Of a DNA stretch of 64,000 bases, positions 33,381 to 47,874 are shown one piece after another; positions within the stretch are counted from its first letter, which is position 1, and every line of letters starts with the position of its first letter. The notes beneath the pieces were generated by a model. It made no database searches, was not told the DNA's origin, and worked only from the letters and a program-made list of their open reading frames with translations. This DNA comes from Centroberyx gerrardi (taxonomy: Eukaryota > Chordata > Actinopteri > Beryciformes > Berycidae), in contig NC_136016.1 of the NCBI RefSeq assembly GCF_048128805.1, positions 9,118,501-9,182,500 on the forward strand, in the 5' to 3' direction. The position numbers and the translations under genes are program-made.

Positions 33381-36199
33381 ACGTTGTCTATAGTTGACAG
33401 ACACAGAGCGACCTTTTACGTCTTGTGTCTTTGTTGAAGCCCGTAAAGTCAGTAAATACGCATGAGATATAATCTAGGCATATAACGCGTAATGTTAGCC
33501 ATAAACTGGCAAGGTTTTTATAAGCAGTAATGTTTCATATCAGCAGCACAGTAATGCTCCTCCCAACCCTTAACTGATTCTGTACTGTTCATAATATGCC
33601 TCTCACATGTCATTTAATTGAAGGAGGATGGAGCTTCCCTAAAATTCAAACTTACGCCTTTTCTACAGAACAAGGGTTTTGCTTTGATGTTATCAGATAC
33701 CCCTGCTCATAGACGGTTAACAATATATACATTACAAAATATTTTGTAGTACACCACATCATTTATTGTAGAGCTGATTTTTGTAAAAAGAACTAGGCCT
33801 AATATTTGACATGAATTATTATAGCTGAGAAGTAAAATTCATAAACCAATGTCACAATTTAATGCAGGTATAAACAAGTAATTAAGTCAAAATTTTATTA
33901 ATTTCAACTTAATTTATTTTCTGGCTGGCTACCAGTCTTAAGTACAGTGCCAGTTCTACAGTTGTAACTTATTGTTGGCTGGAGCTACAACAATGTGAGC
34001 AGCCATAGATGTTTTTTTGTCTTTTTAATATTTTCAACATATTGCATGGGTTATCCTAGGCTGTATAAGGGAGAAGCAGGGCCACAAGCTCAGGGGAACT
34101 GTGTAAACCTGCAGGGTTTTTCCTGACCCTAAAAATGGGTTTAGTTGGTAACTAACTTAGTTGTGGAACACAGTAGTACAAGACAATACAAGCACATGTA
34201 ACCAACCATCATTTAGAGGTCCTATTAAAACATGTTGGTGTAGTAAAAAGAGTGAAAGTGGCTCATGATATTTGGTTTGCACAAGCCATTGTTGTTAGTG
34301 GACAAAAAGTCTTTAGTTTTCCTGTCTTTGAGAGCATCCAACAGCTAGATGCACACTGCTGTTACTAACCTCCTATACTTTGCTTAGTATTTAATTTGTA
34401 TCTCATTAGATACAGTGTATAGTAACATATTGTTCTACACAGGTTGCTACCAGTCCATTAAGTCAGCTCCTCGCAACAACTCAGATCACTAATCAAACCT
34501 ATCAACTAATCTGTATTTTCAGGTTAATTCTAATATTATGATTGGAATGTTTGAAACTTTTCATGTAGACAGGACTTATTGGGATCTGATTACATATTAG
34601 ATTACATAGATGAGATGGATTACATATTGGGATGTAATAATATGTTAAGATATTTTTCCAGTTTGATGTAGATCATGGTACCCCCCAACCAAGATTCTTT
34701 CCCCAAGCTGCCAAAATAATAAGTTCCATCCTGACTTTCTGTATTGGTGAACAAGCAGTCCAACAGCAATGTCGAGTGCACTCCTCCGACTCCATAGTTT
34801 CTCCAGTTGCCATGGCAAATAAAAACGTTTGCTAAGATTTCAGGCAGAAAGGTGAGGCTCTTGACTTTCATTCATGAAGAGGGCTAAATGTGTGAAGCAG
34901 GCCAATTAGGCTCATCTCAGTTTATTACACTTAAAGTTTGGGAATTTTATTAGACATGATCTCAAGACAATGATTGTTGATTAAAACATACTTAATTGCT
35001 TTAGTATAGCAGAGATGTTGTGTCATCAAAAAAAGGCTTGGAATAAATTCACATTTCTTTCACACATTTTGTCTCAGGCAGTGGGGAAGGTCAGCTTGAC
35101 AGCCACCCCAAAGTCTCCTCTGCATTTTAAGGCCTACCTTATCTGTATCAGGTGGTGATAGTAAGCACAGGTGACCCAATGCATGACATCACCTGGCGTT
35201 GGACTTCTGCCCTGCTGGCTAGATAAGGGAGGAGTTCAATGACTGATAATCTTATCTGAGTCAGCAACCACTGTATAGAGATTTTAGTTTCAAAGTTGTT
35301 AAAGGCTGCTGCTATGCACCGCACCGTGTGATGACAACCCACTGGAATGCCGAATGTCACTTCACTTGAAAAATTGACTGTGATCAAATAGTTTACCTGT
35401 AGATATCACAAGGTGCTTTTTTATGAAAAGCACAGTGCAGCTCCATGTTTTGTTCCTGCTAAACAATGGTGTGGCACAGCCACTGCCTACATTGGCCACT
35501 CATTACAGGAATGATTGTTTCTTCAAGGAGAGGATAAAATTGGATGCATTGGATTGGATTTGAGTCGATATAACTTACTACATGTTATATCATCAGTGTC
35601 CTGAAGAGACCTTCTATCTTCCAAAAAATCAGGAAGGAAAAGGCATTTAAGAAAAATGGATTGGGCCTGATACTGGGCCTGATATCCAGTGGAAATGCTT
35701 AGCTTTAAGTAGCCTAATTGTGCCAAATATCACTTTGAGCTCATTTCATTGATGGATTGTCTGTGGAATATAACCACTGTGTCAGGCACTGATTCGTGCT
35801 TAAACTTCATACAAGGCTCATGATATTTTCTACATTTCTACACATTAGAGATGATGTCAGTTAATGTTTCAGTAAAAAAAAAAAAGAAAGAAAATACGGA
35901 CAAGGTTTCTGCAGGACATGGGAGATATGCCCAGTATCTGGAGTTATGGGTCATATGCAATTGTCAGTTTTATGATGAGAATTAGGGTAATACAATTATT
36001 GATAATGTTCTCAAGAAGTCAAAATCTCCCTTTCTTTTTTCTCAGCTACACAGCATATATTAATAACTCATGCATGGTAATGGTTTACCTATACTTGGTC
36101 CCTAATTTGTATTGCCTGATATCAGACAGAATTGTCAACTCGTTACACTCCATTTCCATCTTCAGTCTGACATTGCCTCCACTCTAACCGATTTCCGTG

Positions 36200-36340
36200 G
36201 GGGAGGGGGATTCAATTTTCCCTAACCAATCACTAGAGACCAACGTAGCCGCTTGACAATGGCGTTAGTCCCGCCTGTGGCGCTGATTGGCTAATCGTTA
36301 GTCCCCCCCCGGCGCTCATTGGACCGATCATTTTTCAACT
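36200..36340. promoter_or_regulatory. Second CCAAT/GC-box cluster inside PPM1B intron 1
   Basis: AACCAATCAC (36223), CCCGCC (36270), CTGATTGGCTAAT (36283) and CTCATTGGACC (36315) lie within 100 bp, with GC-rich sequence between. This could be an internal promoter or enhancer; no adjoining exon is evident. Confidence 0.35.
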
Positions 36341-37526
36341 GAGAAACCGCTGTTTCATGTCACGATGCCAGACCAGAATCAGTCAACTCGGTGGAGTGGG
36401 CGGATTCAAAAGTCTGGACCCAGGCAATAATTTGTAGGTTATTTTATTTACACTTGGACAGCCATGATTAACAAACTTGGCTGGGTTTCTTTACAGCATC
36501 TTAGTGCCTAGATAATCTTTGTTTCAGTTGTAAGTCAATGGAGAAAGAAGATGATCTTGGCGTTAAGAAGCTTTTAGGAAACTGGGGTCTGGGCCATAGA
36601 GGTTCTGCCGTGTATGTGTCCATTGAGTGGAGGATCCTGGGAGTGTGACCCTTATTATAGTGAGTGCGTCCAGAGTCGGACAACACAGACAGTATTCATG
36701 GCGATGGCTCCTCCCTCCTTGTGATCTCACCTTAGACTTTGAGAGGCTCAGTGAGGTGCTTATGTAGGGGCTGCTCTATTGGAAGAAGTTCCCTGAGCTG
36801 TCAGCGCAAGGAACATAAGCCAAAGATGTGTGTGTGTGGGTGGTGGGCTGTGGTCAGATGGGTTTGTGGATTGTTGGCTCTTGACCTCCAAACTGCACGC
36901 TTTCCTGCTGTTGTCACGTCACTATTAACCGTGCTATAAAACACCAGAGTTTTCTAACTATGAGCATTTTAGAAGCTATGGTACCTACAGTATGTCTGAG
37001 GTTTTGTGCTCTTTGAATGCAGCCTTGCGTACGCGCAAGATTGCACCTCTCAAAACTTCTCACGAGCGTGAATCACGTTATTTGTGTGGGGGCTACAATA
37101 GCTAACAGAGAGGAGACAACAACCTAGCCTTATATTCACCGAATGATCTTGAATGCTTAAGTCCAAGTAATGAAAGAAACTAAGTTGAAAGATATTTAGT
37201 TTGGTGGTAAGTTGCTTAATGAAACTTTAAGCTGGTAGAGGATTAGATATATAATTGTCACTTATAACCAAAGAAGTAGTGGTGAGCAGGAGAATATAAT
37301 GTAAGCCAACGTCAACAGAGTAGGAATTGGAGTGTTGCAGCATCCATCAATTAGTTCGCATTTTAAAACGCTCATCAAAACAGCATGTAAGCTGGTCCTA
37401 ACAAAGTTAAAGTATTCCAACGTTTCTTCCCATTAATGTGTCTTCCAGTCATTGCAGGGCTGTCTGTGTGAGTCTTGAGAGGTTGTTCAGTGGGATCATT
37501 TACTTCCTGTTTGCTCATTCCCATCT

Positions 37527-37566
37527 GTATTGATTAAACGTTTTCCGTATTGATTAAACGTTTTCC
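37527..37566. repeat. Perfect 20-bp tandem duplication
   Basis: GTATTGATTAAACGTTTTCC occurs twice without a gap. Confidence 0.98.
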
Positions 37567-38428
37567 AAGTACAGGCTAGGTGTAAGGCTAACTTATTACA
37601 CAGTATTATTTCTGCTTCAAAAGGCAGCTATTGTGAATTCTAAAAAGCAACTACATACTTTCTCCACTATATTTAAATGTGTTTTCAATATAGAGTGCAT
37701 GTTTTCTTTTCTGGACCAAAACAAATGTTCTGAAAACTACAATAAAACCTGCTCATTTGATTTTTCCCATTCTTAGTGTTCTAAAAAATAAATTACTGAT
37801 CAATAATCATAAAACTGTGAAACTGGGATTTTTCCTCAGACAATATATTCTTCCTGACACTCAAGCTCTTGCACTCCTAGTTATTACATGGTCTCAAGAG
37901 GTGGGCATGAAGTAAAAGGGAGAGTGCCAGTGACTTGCCACATGTTGATGTGTAAACACGGACGAATGCTGTGTTAGGCGCACTAAGCCTTACGTTAACC
38001 TTGCTCGCGAGATAGCATATTTGTATATACGAAAGTGAGTGATCTCAGAGCTACACTCAGGCACTTGGCAGCATTATGCAATCTCTGACCTCCACTTCTC
38101 TCTTCAGAGCCAGTGGTTTTTGGCAGCCACGTGCACCCTAGCATGGAGGGGGTGTTGGTTTCGGCCTGCGGTTACGACACGGTTGACAGAAGTTTTGAGG
38201 GGGTTAAGTGGTTGAGAGTTTCTGGTTTCAGCCTGGTGTCTCACTAAAGCTGCTTTCTATTTTTTGGGTGTTTTGCCAGCAGTATACCACACCATGGCCA
38301 GTCAGAGAAATCCCGTAGTGTCTGTGTGTGCTTGCAGTCTGCATGTCTCCTTACAGGGTCTGGTTGCTGCGCCTGTTTTAATGGGTGGATGATGCAACTC
38401 CCCTTTCCTCTCTCTACCAGGCGACTGA

Positions 38429-38430
<2 letters not shown>

Positions 38431-38480
<50 letters not shown>
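38431..38480. repeat. (GT)25 microsatellite
   Basis: An uninterrupted GT run, followed by short GA and GT runs to about 38521. Confidence 0.99.
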
Positions 38481-38490
<10 letters not shown>

Positions 38491-40639
38491 CTGTGTGTGT
38501 GTAAGAGAGAGAGACAGAGAGGGGATGTCGCTGAATGAAGCCTAGCCTGGATGTTTGCACTGCAGGGTGGGTGGTTGCTAGGCAATGGCAGTGTGTTTGT
38601 TTTATTTTTAGAGAATCACTGCTGCCGAACATAACAGATCTCTCTCTTACACACATGCACACTTTCTCTTACCGTATAGCATGCACATATAGGCTACTCT
38701 TGAGTGGCAATGGTTGGTGGTAGTAGTGTGTGTTTAAAGCTTGATAGAGGGAATTCTGTTGATAGATTCATGGAGCAGAAAAGCAACAGAGGTATGAATG
38801 GGGTGACCCGCTGCCCCACCCTGGACATGAAATCCAAACCAGCCCAGTGTATTTATAGAGTGTCTTTCTCTCACACATAGGCTGTGACACTCCACACATG
38901 CGCAGAGTAGACACGCACACACATACACGCACGCATACACACACACACAACACACACACTTGTACGTGTTCCACTGAAACCAGCCGTGGTTACTACTTGC
39001 ATCTGCCAGCCTTTTTTGGGCACACGCCTGCCATGCCATGTGTGTGCATGCATGTGGGTGTGTGTGCACACTGAGCAATCAATTTGTTGAAAAAGACAGG
39101 CTTTGGGTGCTTTTGAGTTTGATAGAGTTAGGTTTTTGGGTTTGGTTAGTGTTGGTGGTGGAAGTGGAGAGCCACGCAGCCAGGACCCAAGACATGAGTA
39201 GCTCTATAGTGAATTAATGGATGAGATTTTGGTCAGAATTGATTAGTTTGAGGGGAAAAATAGGGTCAAAAATGGCCAGAGTTATGCTGTAAGGTATTTG
39301 AGCATTCAAAGGTTGTGGCCAGTGTGCAGAGTGGGAGGTGTGGCTGGTGTGTGCTGGTGCAGTTTCTGAAATTAACTTTTTAGTTCACCTGCCAAGGGCT
39401 GGTAAACTTAAAAATGTTGCTACCAAGAACAATAGTGGCCAAAATAATTAGTACACATTTTTTCATGGAAATATGTTGCCTAGCCGTTTTCAAGTTTTAA
39501 TTTCTACTGAGGTTAGGTTAGTCAACCATCCAGGCAGTGGAGAAACGGGAGGAAAAGTTTGCATAAGTTTACATGCTGCCACTTTGTGTAGAGCCAGTGT
39601 AACAAGCAGTTAGGATCCTGTTTAATAGAGAGCCATTGTTTTGTTTTGATTTGATTGCCTCATGGTCAGAGAGAGTGTATGGTGGTCAGAAGGGAAAAAG
39701 ATTGAGAACAGGCAAAGATCAAATTTTATCACCGGCCAGTGTGGCAGGTGTCCCTTATTGATTTATCCGCCAAAGACAAATTATACTAAGCGCTTAGCAG
39801 GTGTGAATTTCGGACCCTGCTAGTACAGTAATGTTACACTATTTCTGGCCAACAGGTTAGCTAATACTATTAGTTACCTTGTGCTCAGAGTGAAACAGGC
39901 TCTGTATGCTCAAAGAGGCTTACAGATGCAGTGTAATCCTGAACTCTGAGGTTCTTCCTCTGCTATCTTTGTCCTGCAGTGAGGATCTCTGGCTCCCATC
40001 ATCCATAATTAAAAGCACTCCGTAATCACACTATAGAGAAACACTGATGCCCCAAATCTGGCCTTTTTACAGAGGGACTGAAGATATCTTTATACCCTGA
40101 AATGTCTGAGCTTTTGATATAGGACTGACCATATGGAACAGCCATGTATTTGTGATTTTTTTGTTTTTTTTTAAACATTGCTGTAAAATGACCTGTGTTT
40201 TGAGTTATGCCGGGCCAAGAGAGTTATAAAATAGGCGTACTTATTTTCCATCTAAAAGAACGTGAATATAGCCAAAATGTTGCCAGTCAAATAAAGTCTG
40301 GATTGTGTCTAGGATGCAACTCATATGTCATCTAATTTTGCAGAGGTCATGAAAACTTCAAATCACGTAACCACAGCATTATTGTGATGCACCAGCACAT
40401 TTATGAGTCATATTAATCAACCACCTGGCAAACATGCATATGAGAACTCTATAGATCCATATCACCTATACTCTAATACTATACATATTCATGGTACAAT
40501 GGTGCAGTATGGTAAGGCTAGCTTAAGGTGAATGTAAGACTAACGGAGAGGGATGTGTTCTTTTCCATGTCCTCATAGGTGATGGTGTAACTTTTCCATG
40601 CCTTCCTTTCTGTTTTCTCTTCTCTCTATTTATCCCCAG

Positions 40640-43600
40640 CTGTAGGCAGTAATGGGTGCATTCCTAGACAAGCCGAAGACAGAGAAGCACAGCGCCCATG
40701 GGGAGGGCAACGGGCTGCGCTATGGCCTGAGCTCCATGCAGGGCTGGCGGGTGGAGATGGAGGACGCCCACACAGCTGTGGTGGGCCTCCCCCACGGACT
40801 CACCGACTGGTCGTTCTTTGCCGTCTACGACGGCCATGCTGGCTCCCGGGTGGCCAACTACTGCTCCGGCCACCTGCTGGAGCACATCCTCTCAGGAGGG
40901 GCCGAATTCGGCTCGGGGCCTGGCTCCGTGGAGGGTGTAAAGGACGGCATCCGCTCGGGCTTCCTGAAGATTGACGAGTACATGCGCAGCTTCTCGGATC
41001 TGCGGCAGGGCCTGGACCGTAGTGGCTCCACGGCCGTAGGTGTGCTGCTCAGCCCCTCCCACCTCTACTTCATTAACTGCGGCGACTCGCGGGCCGTGCT
41101 GAGCCGGGACGGCAGGGTGGGCTTCTCCACCCAGGACCACAAGCCCTGCAACCCCCGTGAGAAGGAGCGCATCCAGAACGCCGGTGGCTCGGTCATGATC
41201 CAGAGGGTCAATGGCTCCCTGGCTGTGTCTCGGGCCCTGGGGGACTACGACTACAAGTGTGTGGATGGCAAGGGCCCCACGGAGCAGCTGGTTAGCCCCG
41301 AGCCCGAGGTGTGTGTGTTGGAGCGGGCGGCTGAGGGAGATGAGTTTGTGGTGCTGGCGTGCGACGGCATCTGGGACGTCATGTCCAATGAGGAGCTGTG
41401 TGAGTTTGTCCGCTCAAGGCTACAGGTGTGTGATGACTTGGAGAAGGTCTGCAACTCAGTGGTGGACACCTGCCTGCACAAGGTAAGATAGCACACTCGC
41501 ACACACATACACAACCTTTGTTTCTGTTTCAACATTTAGTTTGACTAGCTTATGTAGAAATGAACTGCATATAGCCTACTGTATATTTTGTGTACTACAG
41601 AGAGGTGGGGCAATAGGGAGCTGAAGTGTAAGTTAGCCGAGACCGCATTACTGGTTTGCTAGCGGCTAGGTGGCTAGCGTGATTTTTGCACGGACACATA
41701 GGCCTAATCAGTTACGAGGCGTACAAATTCTTCTAACTTTTGAGAAAAAAGACTTGGGTACAAGATTGTGTACCTGTAAGTGTAGCTACCGAACTACATT
41801 TCCCTATCTTCACCATAATGAGCATTCCAAAATTATGGCGCCTTTTTTCTGATGGGTGACTGTGTACATTAGCCAAAGACCATAACTGCTGCTAGCTATA
41901 AAATCGTCATGGTGCAAAGTTAGCTGGTAGGTTTACCAGTAGTAATCAGTGATGAGACCAGAAGTGATGTCTTGTTTGGTTCCACAACCAAAGGAGTTCA
42001 AATGAGCGATTGTCACAGACATGTTAGCTTTGCATGGAAAGTTCCCCACTGTGTATTTGGAACATTCCGAACTAGGAAGTTATTCCTATTGAATGGATGC
42101 TGGGTAGCATAGTGAGGTAAATGTATAGCCTACGCATAATCATAAGTTCTTTCAATTGAATTCCACTGAAATCAGGCCGTGGAATAAATATCACTTTGGT
42201 CTATTACGTATTTCTGGCTGGGAACCATACAAATTATTGTTTGCTTAATCTTCAATGTACTGGAATATACAGGAGTGAACCAGAGCCGGGCGGGGAAGAC
42301 ATAGATTTCCGCTCCCTATAAACCCAGCCAGTACAGTTCGACACACAATACAGGGTTCATGATCAGAAACAATCCTGATATTTTTACGAAAGTTTAAATG
42401 GAAACTAATTTTGACTGAATTTTGAGACATTTTGTTTAGACTTTGTGTTTGCACATTTCATTCAACTCTACATAGTAGAATTATAAACATGTAAACTTAT
42501 ACAGTCTTCAGCCATATCTTGTGATTTGCAGTGGAAGTCTAATTGTGGTTATCTACTTCTGGGAGCTGAGCTTGTCTTTAATTTTACATCTATGTAACAT
42601 GATTTGAACTTGCATTACATTTTGTTCACAATTTAGATGAGAATGTTTCCAAAAATAGCCTACAGTTAACAAATCCTCACACTCCAGGGTGTTGTACAGT
42701 AGAGCTGTCAGATTCCTTTTCAATGGCTGAAACTAGCCTTGTGTCTTTTGCAGTAAACATACCAGATTTTCTAATGGTATGGCCCTCCAACCCGCTGGTA
42801 GCAGTGATAAGAATGAATTCTTGAGAGCTGGTCTTTGCATTGGCTATTTTCTTGAAAAACTGTGGTGATTGAAACTTTTCCTTTTTCGTGGCTTTGTAGA
42901 TGGTGAGGTATATTGGAGGTGTTCACCATGGTGCTTATAGCCATGGTGTACTTGCATAGTATGCATAATAGTAATTATCCCACAACATTGTTCAACATAA
43001 AATTTAGCCTACCTTTTCTCCTTAAAATGAATGAAAATGGCCTACCATTTCATGAAGAAAAAGAAAGTAGGACTACTTCCTTCTTTTCTAAACACTGTCC
43101 ATATTGTCCACTACTGTCATTTTAAATACTACTCATATTCTTATTGAGAAATAAGAGCATATCTATGGAAGCAGGTTGGCGACGAGTGACCAACAAAGAT
43201 GGTTGATTGTTTTGCTGGAGCCCAGGGTACATGGCCGACCACTTCCAGCACTGTTCCACAATTTAACGTGTCACTTGCCAACAGTGACAGTATCATGGTT
43301 GCTCTTTTGTGTTTTTTTTTTTTTAAAAGTACAAATTTTTTTTTTTTTTTGCAATTGTTGGTTTAATTAAAAGAAATAAGAAGCAGTTGAATGCATAAAT
43401 ATACTACAAAATATGCCTTATGTACTATATATTTCTGTTTACTCATATTTGTTCTCTTTCTCCCTGTCCTCCTCCTGCAGGGGAGCAGAGATAATATGAG
43501 TGTGGTGTTGGTGTGTTTACCCGGAGCTCCCAAGGTCTCAGAGGAGGCCGTGAAAAAAGAAGAGGAATTGGATAAATACCTGGAGACTCGTGTTGAGGGT

Positions 43601-45926
43601 GAGTACACACACAGTCCAAATAGTATAGAGTCAATAAGTACGCACAGTTACAGTATATTCATGTAAATTGACAATCCCAATTACTTAGATATTATGATCA
43701 TGATTGTTAATCAGTGATTCCCATACATAGGCTCATCTGTGGCGCACCGCCACAATATTTGCAAGGCCACCACAAAATAAAAACTTGGTCAATGTATAGA
43801 AATTGATAAATCGATCCTAAGAGGTGTGCATCACGTTATGTTGTCTGTCACACCAGAGACTAATCTGGTGAGGCTGGGGCGCTCACTCAGCTGTTGCTTG
43901 TAAACACACCGCACACACATGCCTTTTTGCCTCACCCGTTTGTGTGAGACAGACATCACCTGCCAGACGGACAAGGGCGCAGTCTGACCTCAAAAAAAGC
44001 TGTGTCCAGTGTGGAGAGTCTGACTAAAACCTGATATCGACTTGACAACGGGTGGGGGTTGTTTTGTTGTGCAGTTGATAACTTTACTGTTGGTTTCAAA
44101 TTGACATTTGCCAATGAGGACAGTGTCAATCTCACACTGCCAACCCATTGTTTGTTTTAACTCAGAGGTGTGCGAAGTAGTTACTTTTGCACACATGTGG
44201 TGTCATAGTCTATTTGATGTTACCATGGCAAATGGTGAAATCCAACCAATAGAATAACTTTATAGCAGGAGCTAGGTTTATCATGGTTAGATTTTGCTTA
44301 ACAACTATACATTTTCTATGTTTTCATGCAATCATATATATAAATATATATACACACACACACACACACAACCATTGCTCTAATTCTGATTATGAAAATA
44401 ATTTGGTTAAGCTGTTTACATGTGCAGTAGAAGTAAATACTCTATGTATATGCCATGTCATGTTACCCTGACTATTTAATGTATAGGTTACATCTGCAGT
44501 CCCCCTACATATGCTAAAATGTATTATACATAGAATATTATACATAAACTTAATTGTATGTTGTTGAATGTTGAATAAGTCTGTAAATCTGAGCTGTGAA
44601 TGTTGTGCGATGTCTGTTGGAGTACATTGCACCCACGTACCACGCGTAGTTACTGTGTACCTAACCTGGACAAAATAAGCATTCCTTAGGTAGCACAAAT
44701 ATTTGAAACCAGTCTGCTATGTAGCGGTGGCGTAAATGGCAAGCGCTGATGTTATTGAGTTTTCCACTGATCTCCACAAGTTCTCTGCTTCTTCAGACCC
44801 ACCCAGGCTGTTCAGTGCCTACAGTGTGCCAGTAGATATAAAGCATAGCCTTACCCCAGTTAATAACAACAAACCAGTGGATGATGTAAAATGCATGAGA
44901 GGATATGAGCCAAACTTTGAGAGATGATGAGGCTATAACCGCCCCCTCTCTTGTCCTCTGTGTGTAGATCTACTGGGGAGCTGTGGGGAAGCGGGAGTCC
45001 CTGACCTGGTGTCTGTCCTGAGGAGCATTGCCTCGGAGAACATCCCCAACCTCCCACCCGGTGGAGGCCTGGCCAGCAAGTAAATACACACCCTGGAATG
45101 CACTACAACATATAATCACATGTGACACACATTGCACATGTTGTTTAATAAACAAAAACATTCAAAATGGTCAAAAAGCATTCAGACTTTACCAAATATA
45201 TACATTATTTCGATGCTCTTGAAAAAAATGGTAAAATTAATAGTTTACTACCAGGATGTTGCATCCTAATTACCAAATAAGTCACAAATTCATGTGGTAA
45301 ACGTGTGCTTGATAGCCAACTTCACGAGTCACAAAGTGTAATTGATATTCAAACAAGCTTCATGAAATATATGACAATATGACAGACTCGGATTCCATAA
45401 TTGTGATAAAATGGCATGTATCAGTGAAAAAGCTTTTGAATGGTCCAGTTTAATTTGTTAATTTAATTCTCATTTGTAGATGTCATTGCTCTTAAATTTT
45501 CCAACCTATGGAAACACCTGAACACTCATCACCTCGTATATAAAGGGCTGGTTATTTGATTAGTTTGCCAGTTAACAAGCTGACAAGGAGCAGACAAATG
45601 CACTGTCACATTCACTTAAACATGTGCTCACACACTTACATACACTCCAGCACAAGCCTTACACACCCAAACACTTTCAAACACAGGCCAACTTACATGC
45701 ATAACATGGAGATACACTCATCAAAATGCTTAATGTATACATACAGACACTCAATTCCAGTATTCACACAATTGCTTGCTCAGTTCCATTACAATGACAT
45801 ACACTTGTGAAGAATGACTAGTCCCTCTTCTGTAAGCAGTGAGGTGTGTGCTGTTTGTGTGTTTCCAGACGGAGTGTGATCGAGGCGGTGTACAACAAGC
45901 TGAACCCTCACAGAGAAGAGGAAGGG
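40640..45926 (+). CDS. ppm1b: PPM1B shared coding exons: PP2C-beta Ser/Thr phosphatase
   Basis: Exons 40640-41482 (ATG at 40652), 43481-43598, 44968-45079 and 45869-45926 encode 373 residues shared by both isoforms, with all phases matching. PPM1B is a Mg/Mn-dependent monomeric phosphatase that dampens MAPK and NF-kB kinase signalling in cytosol and nucleus. The metal ligands are present: Glu37/Asp38 (VEMEDAH), Asp60/Gly61 (DGHAG), Asp238 (CDGIWD) and Asp281 (GSRDN). MGAFLDKP keeps the N-terminal glycine that is myristoylated in PPM1A/B. The catalytic core nearly matches mammalian PPM1B except for a rewritten loop around residues 77-92 ([16 protein letters not shown]). PPM1B over PPM1A is supported by [31 protein letters not shown] and by the type of last exons. 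Confidence 0.96.
41483..43480 (+). other. ppm1b: PPM1B intron 2
   Basis: About 2 kb with a few TAGC-type words near 41650-41900 and poly-T runs at 43311-43350. No exon or RNA gene seen. Confidence 0.6.
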
Positions 45927-47874
45927 GTGAGTTCACCTCCCTGACCTCTCACCTCTTCAACCTTTCAACCCCCCAACATGACCTCATAAACGAGAGTAGC
46001 CCATGCCAGGCCAGATAAGGCAACACACTCTTTTGTGTGTGTGGGTTTATGTGTGTGTGTGTGTGAGAGAGAGAGGGAGGGAGAGAGAGAATGTGATTTA
46101 AGTGTGGGTGAGGGTCGAGGATAGACTCACAAAACAGACTTGGCAGGCTTAGTGAAACTCAATTGACTGCATTCCATGTTGAAAAGAATCAAACCCTGTA
46201 CAATCCACTTGAGTTTTGTATCCGTCATTCAAATACAAGTTACAGTAAAACCTTCATAAACCTCTAGCACTCCTTAGGAATGAATGCAGGTCCTTTCAAC
46301 CAACGAAACATTTTGATGACTTTAATACGTTGAATTACCAGGTTGATTCTTATTCAGAATATTACACATGCTTCATGCACACGCATTACAAAGCATCACA
46401 CAGTCTAATTTGCAGTTGAAAGGCCTCTAATTGAATGAATTAACCATGATATTTCAACTAGTGTGCTCAATAGAATGTATTTTTATATTGCTGCATGTAA
46501 TGTTTTTTATACCTGTAAACCATGGGTAGCTGAAGCTTACGATGTAGGTTAAAGGTGTCAAAAGGGCAAGGGGCACTACTTTTATGGTAAGCTGTGTAGG
46601 GTCCTCTATCGCTACGCAGCAAGAAATGCCTTTAACAAGTCTGGTCGTCTCATTTTCACTCCTCAATCTTATTTTAAATTCTACCTACTAAAATTCTACT
46701 TATTTCCAGTGTTCAGGAATTTTCTAGAAACAAGTGTCAACATCTTCAAAGTGGACAGAATAAGGCTGACCCCTCCAGTACTATCGGGATAATGTCACTT
46801 GATTCAGGAAAATTCTTTAAATAAGTTGATTTGCATTGGAAGTAAGGGGAATTATCACAACCCATTGGTAAATTTCAGATTTTTTTTCAGTTGTTTTACT
46901 TCTACTTTACTAGATTAAATGACTTGATATGATGGATATGTTTTGCAGCGCATGTTGTATAGCCCATGTGAACTGCTTTCTGTCAGCAGATTTAAACTTT
47001 TATCCCCCTCCTGCTTTTGATTTACCCGTCTACCAGAACATGAATCAAGTCTTAAGAGCTCCCAATTTAGACCAAATAAAAGCACAAACAGATCATCAGG
47101 CCTGCTTTTCATAATGCTGATTTGTCATTTTTTCTTGCTTGCTCTAGAATGTGTCGTCACAGTTATTTTCTGAAATTGGTTGTGATTGCACATTTTAGCG
47201 CTACGGTTACACTTGTTGTTTCGGTATGGCTTTTATCAACCGATCACGGCAGAACACATTAAGTGACAGGTCTGTGAACAAAACAAGTGTGGCTATACAG
47301 AGGTGTAATCTCATAAAATAACATCTTTAGAATCAGAGCTCAAAAATCATGTCAAAATGACAAGTATAACTGTAGTCCAGCAGGAAATCCCACATCTAGA
47401 ATCTAATAGAAATAGCTGTGAGGTCTACAGGCTTTTTTCACAGTTCAGCATAGTTATTCTAAAGAACAGATCACTGTCAGGTCTCATACAGCCTGGGGCA
47501 TGTGTGTGTACACGTGAGTGTGTGTTTTCCTCATATTAATGCCAGTGGAGTCTGGACTTGCAGGGCTCTTTTCTCTGGGCTGCGTGGGTGCTGACTACCC
47601 CCCTCCCTCCTCCACCGTACAGTGAAATTCACAAAGGACTGTCGGTCACAGGGTTAGAGGTAGCGCGCACGCGGGTTTGCCACAGCGGTGCGAGAATGTG
47701 TGTCTCCTGACTGTTGCCACGCTAGACGGTGTGCGGTAGATATTTGTGTGACAACGCTGCGATGCCAGAGTATTGTGCCGCTGCAGTGTGAGAGGATGCT
47801 TGTTCGTTGTTTGTGTGTGTGTGTGTGTGTTTGGAGCGTGCCTGCAGAGTCTGACCCCTGGCGTGTCGCCCCAG

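Larger units (their letters stand above)
33400..40639 (+). other. ppm1b: PPM1B intron 1, remainder
   Basis: Mostly unique-looking AT-rich sequence. Recognisable items are the CCAAT cluster at 36.2 kb, a 20-bp tandem duplication at 37527-37566 and microsatellites at 38431-38480 and 38910-38960. No coding exon seen. Confidence 0.6.

Noticed and set aside
34620..34871. 83-codon minus-strand frame in PPM1B intron 1
   Set aside because: No family match or transcription signal recognised.
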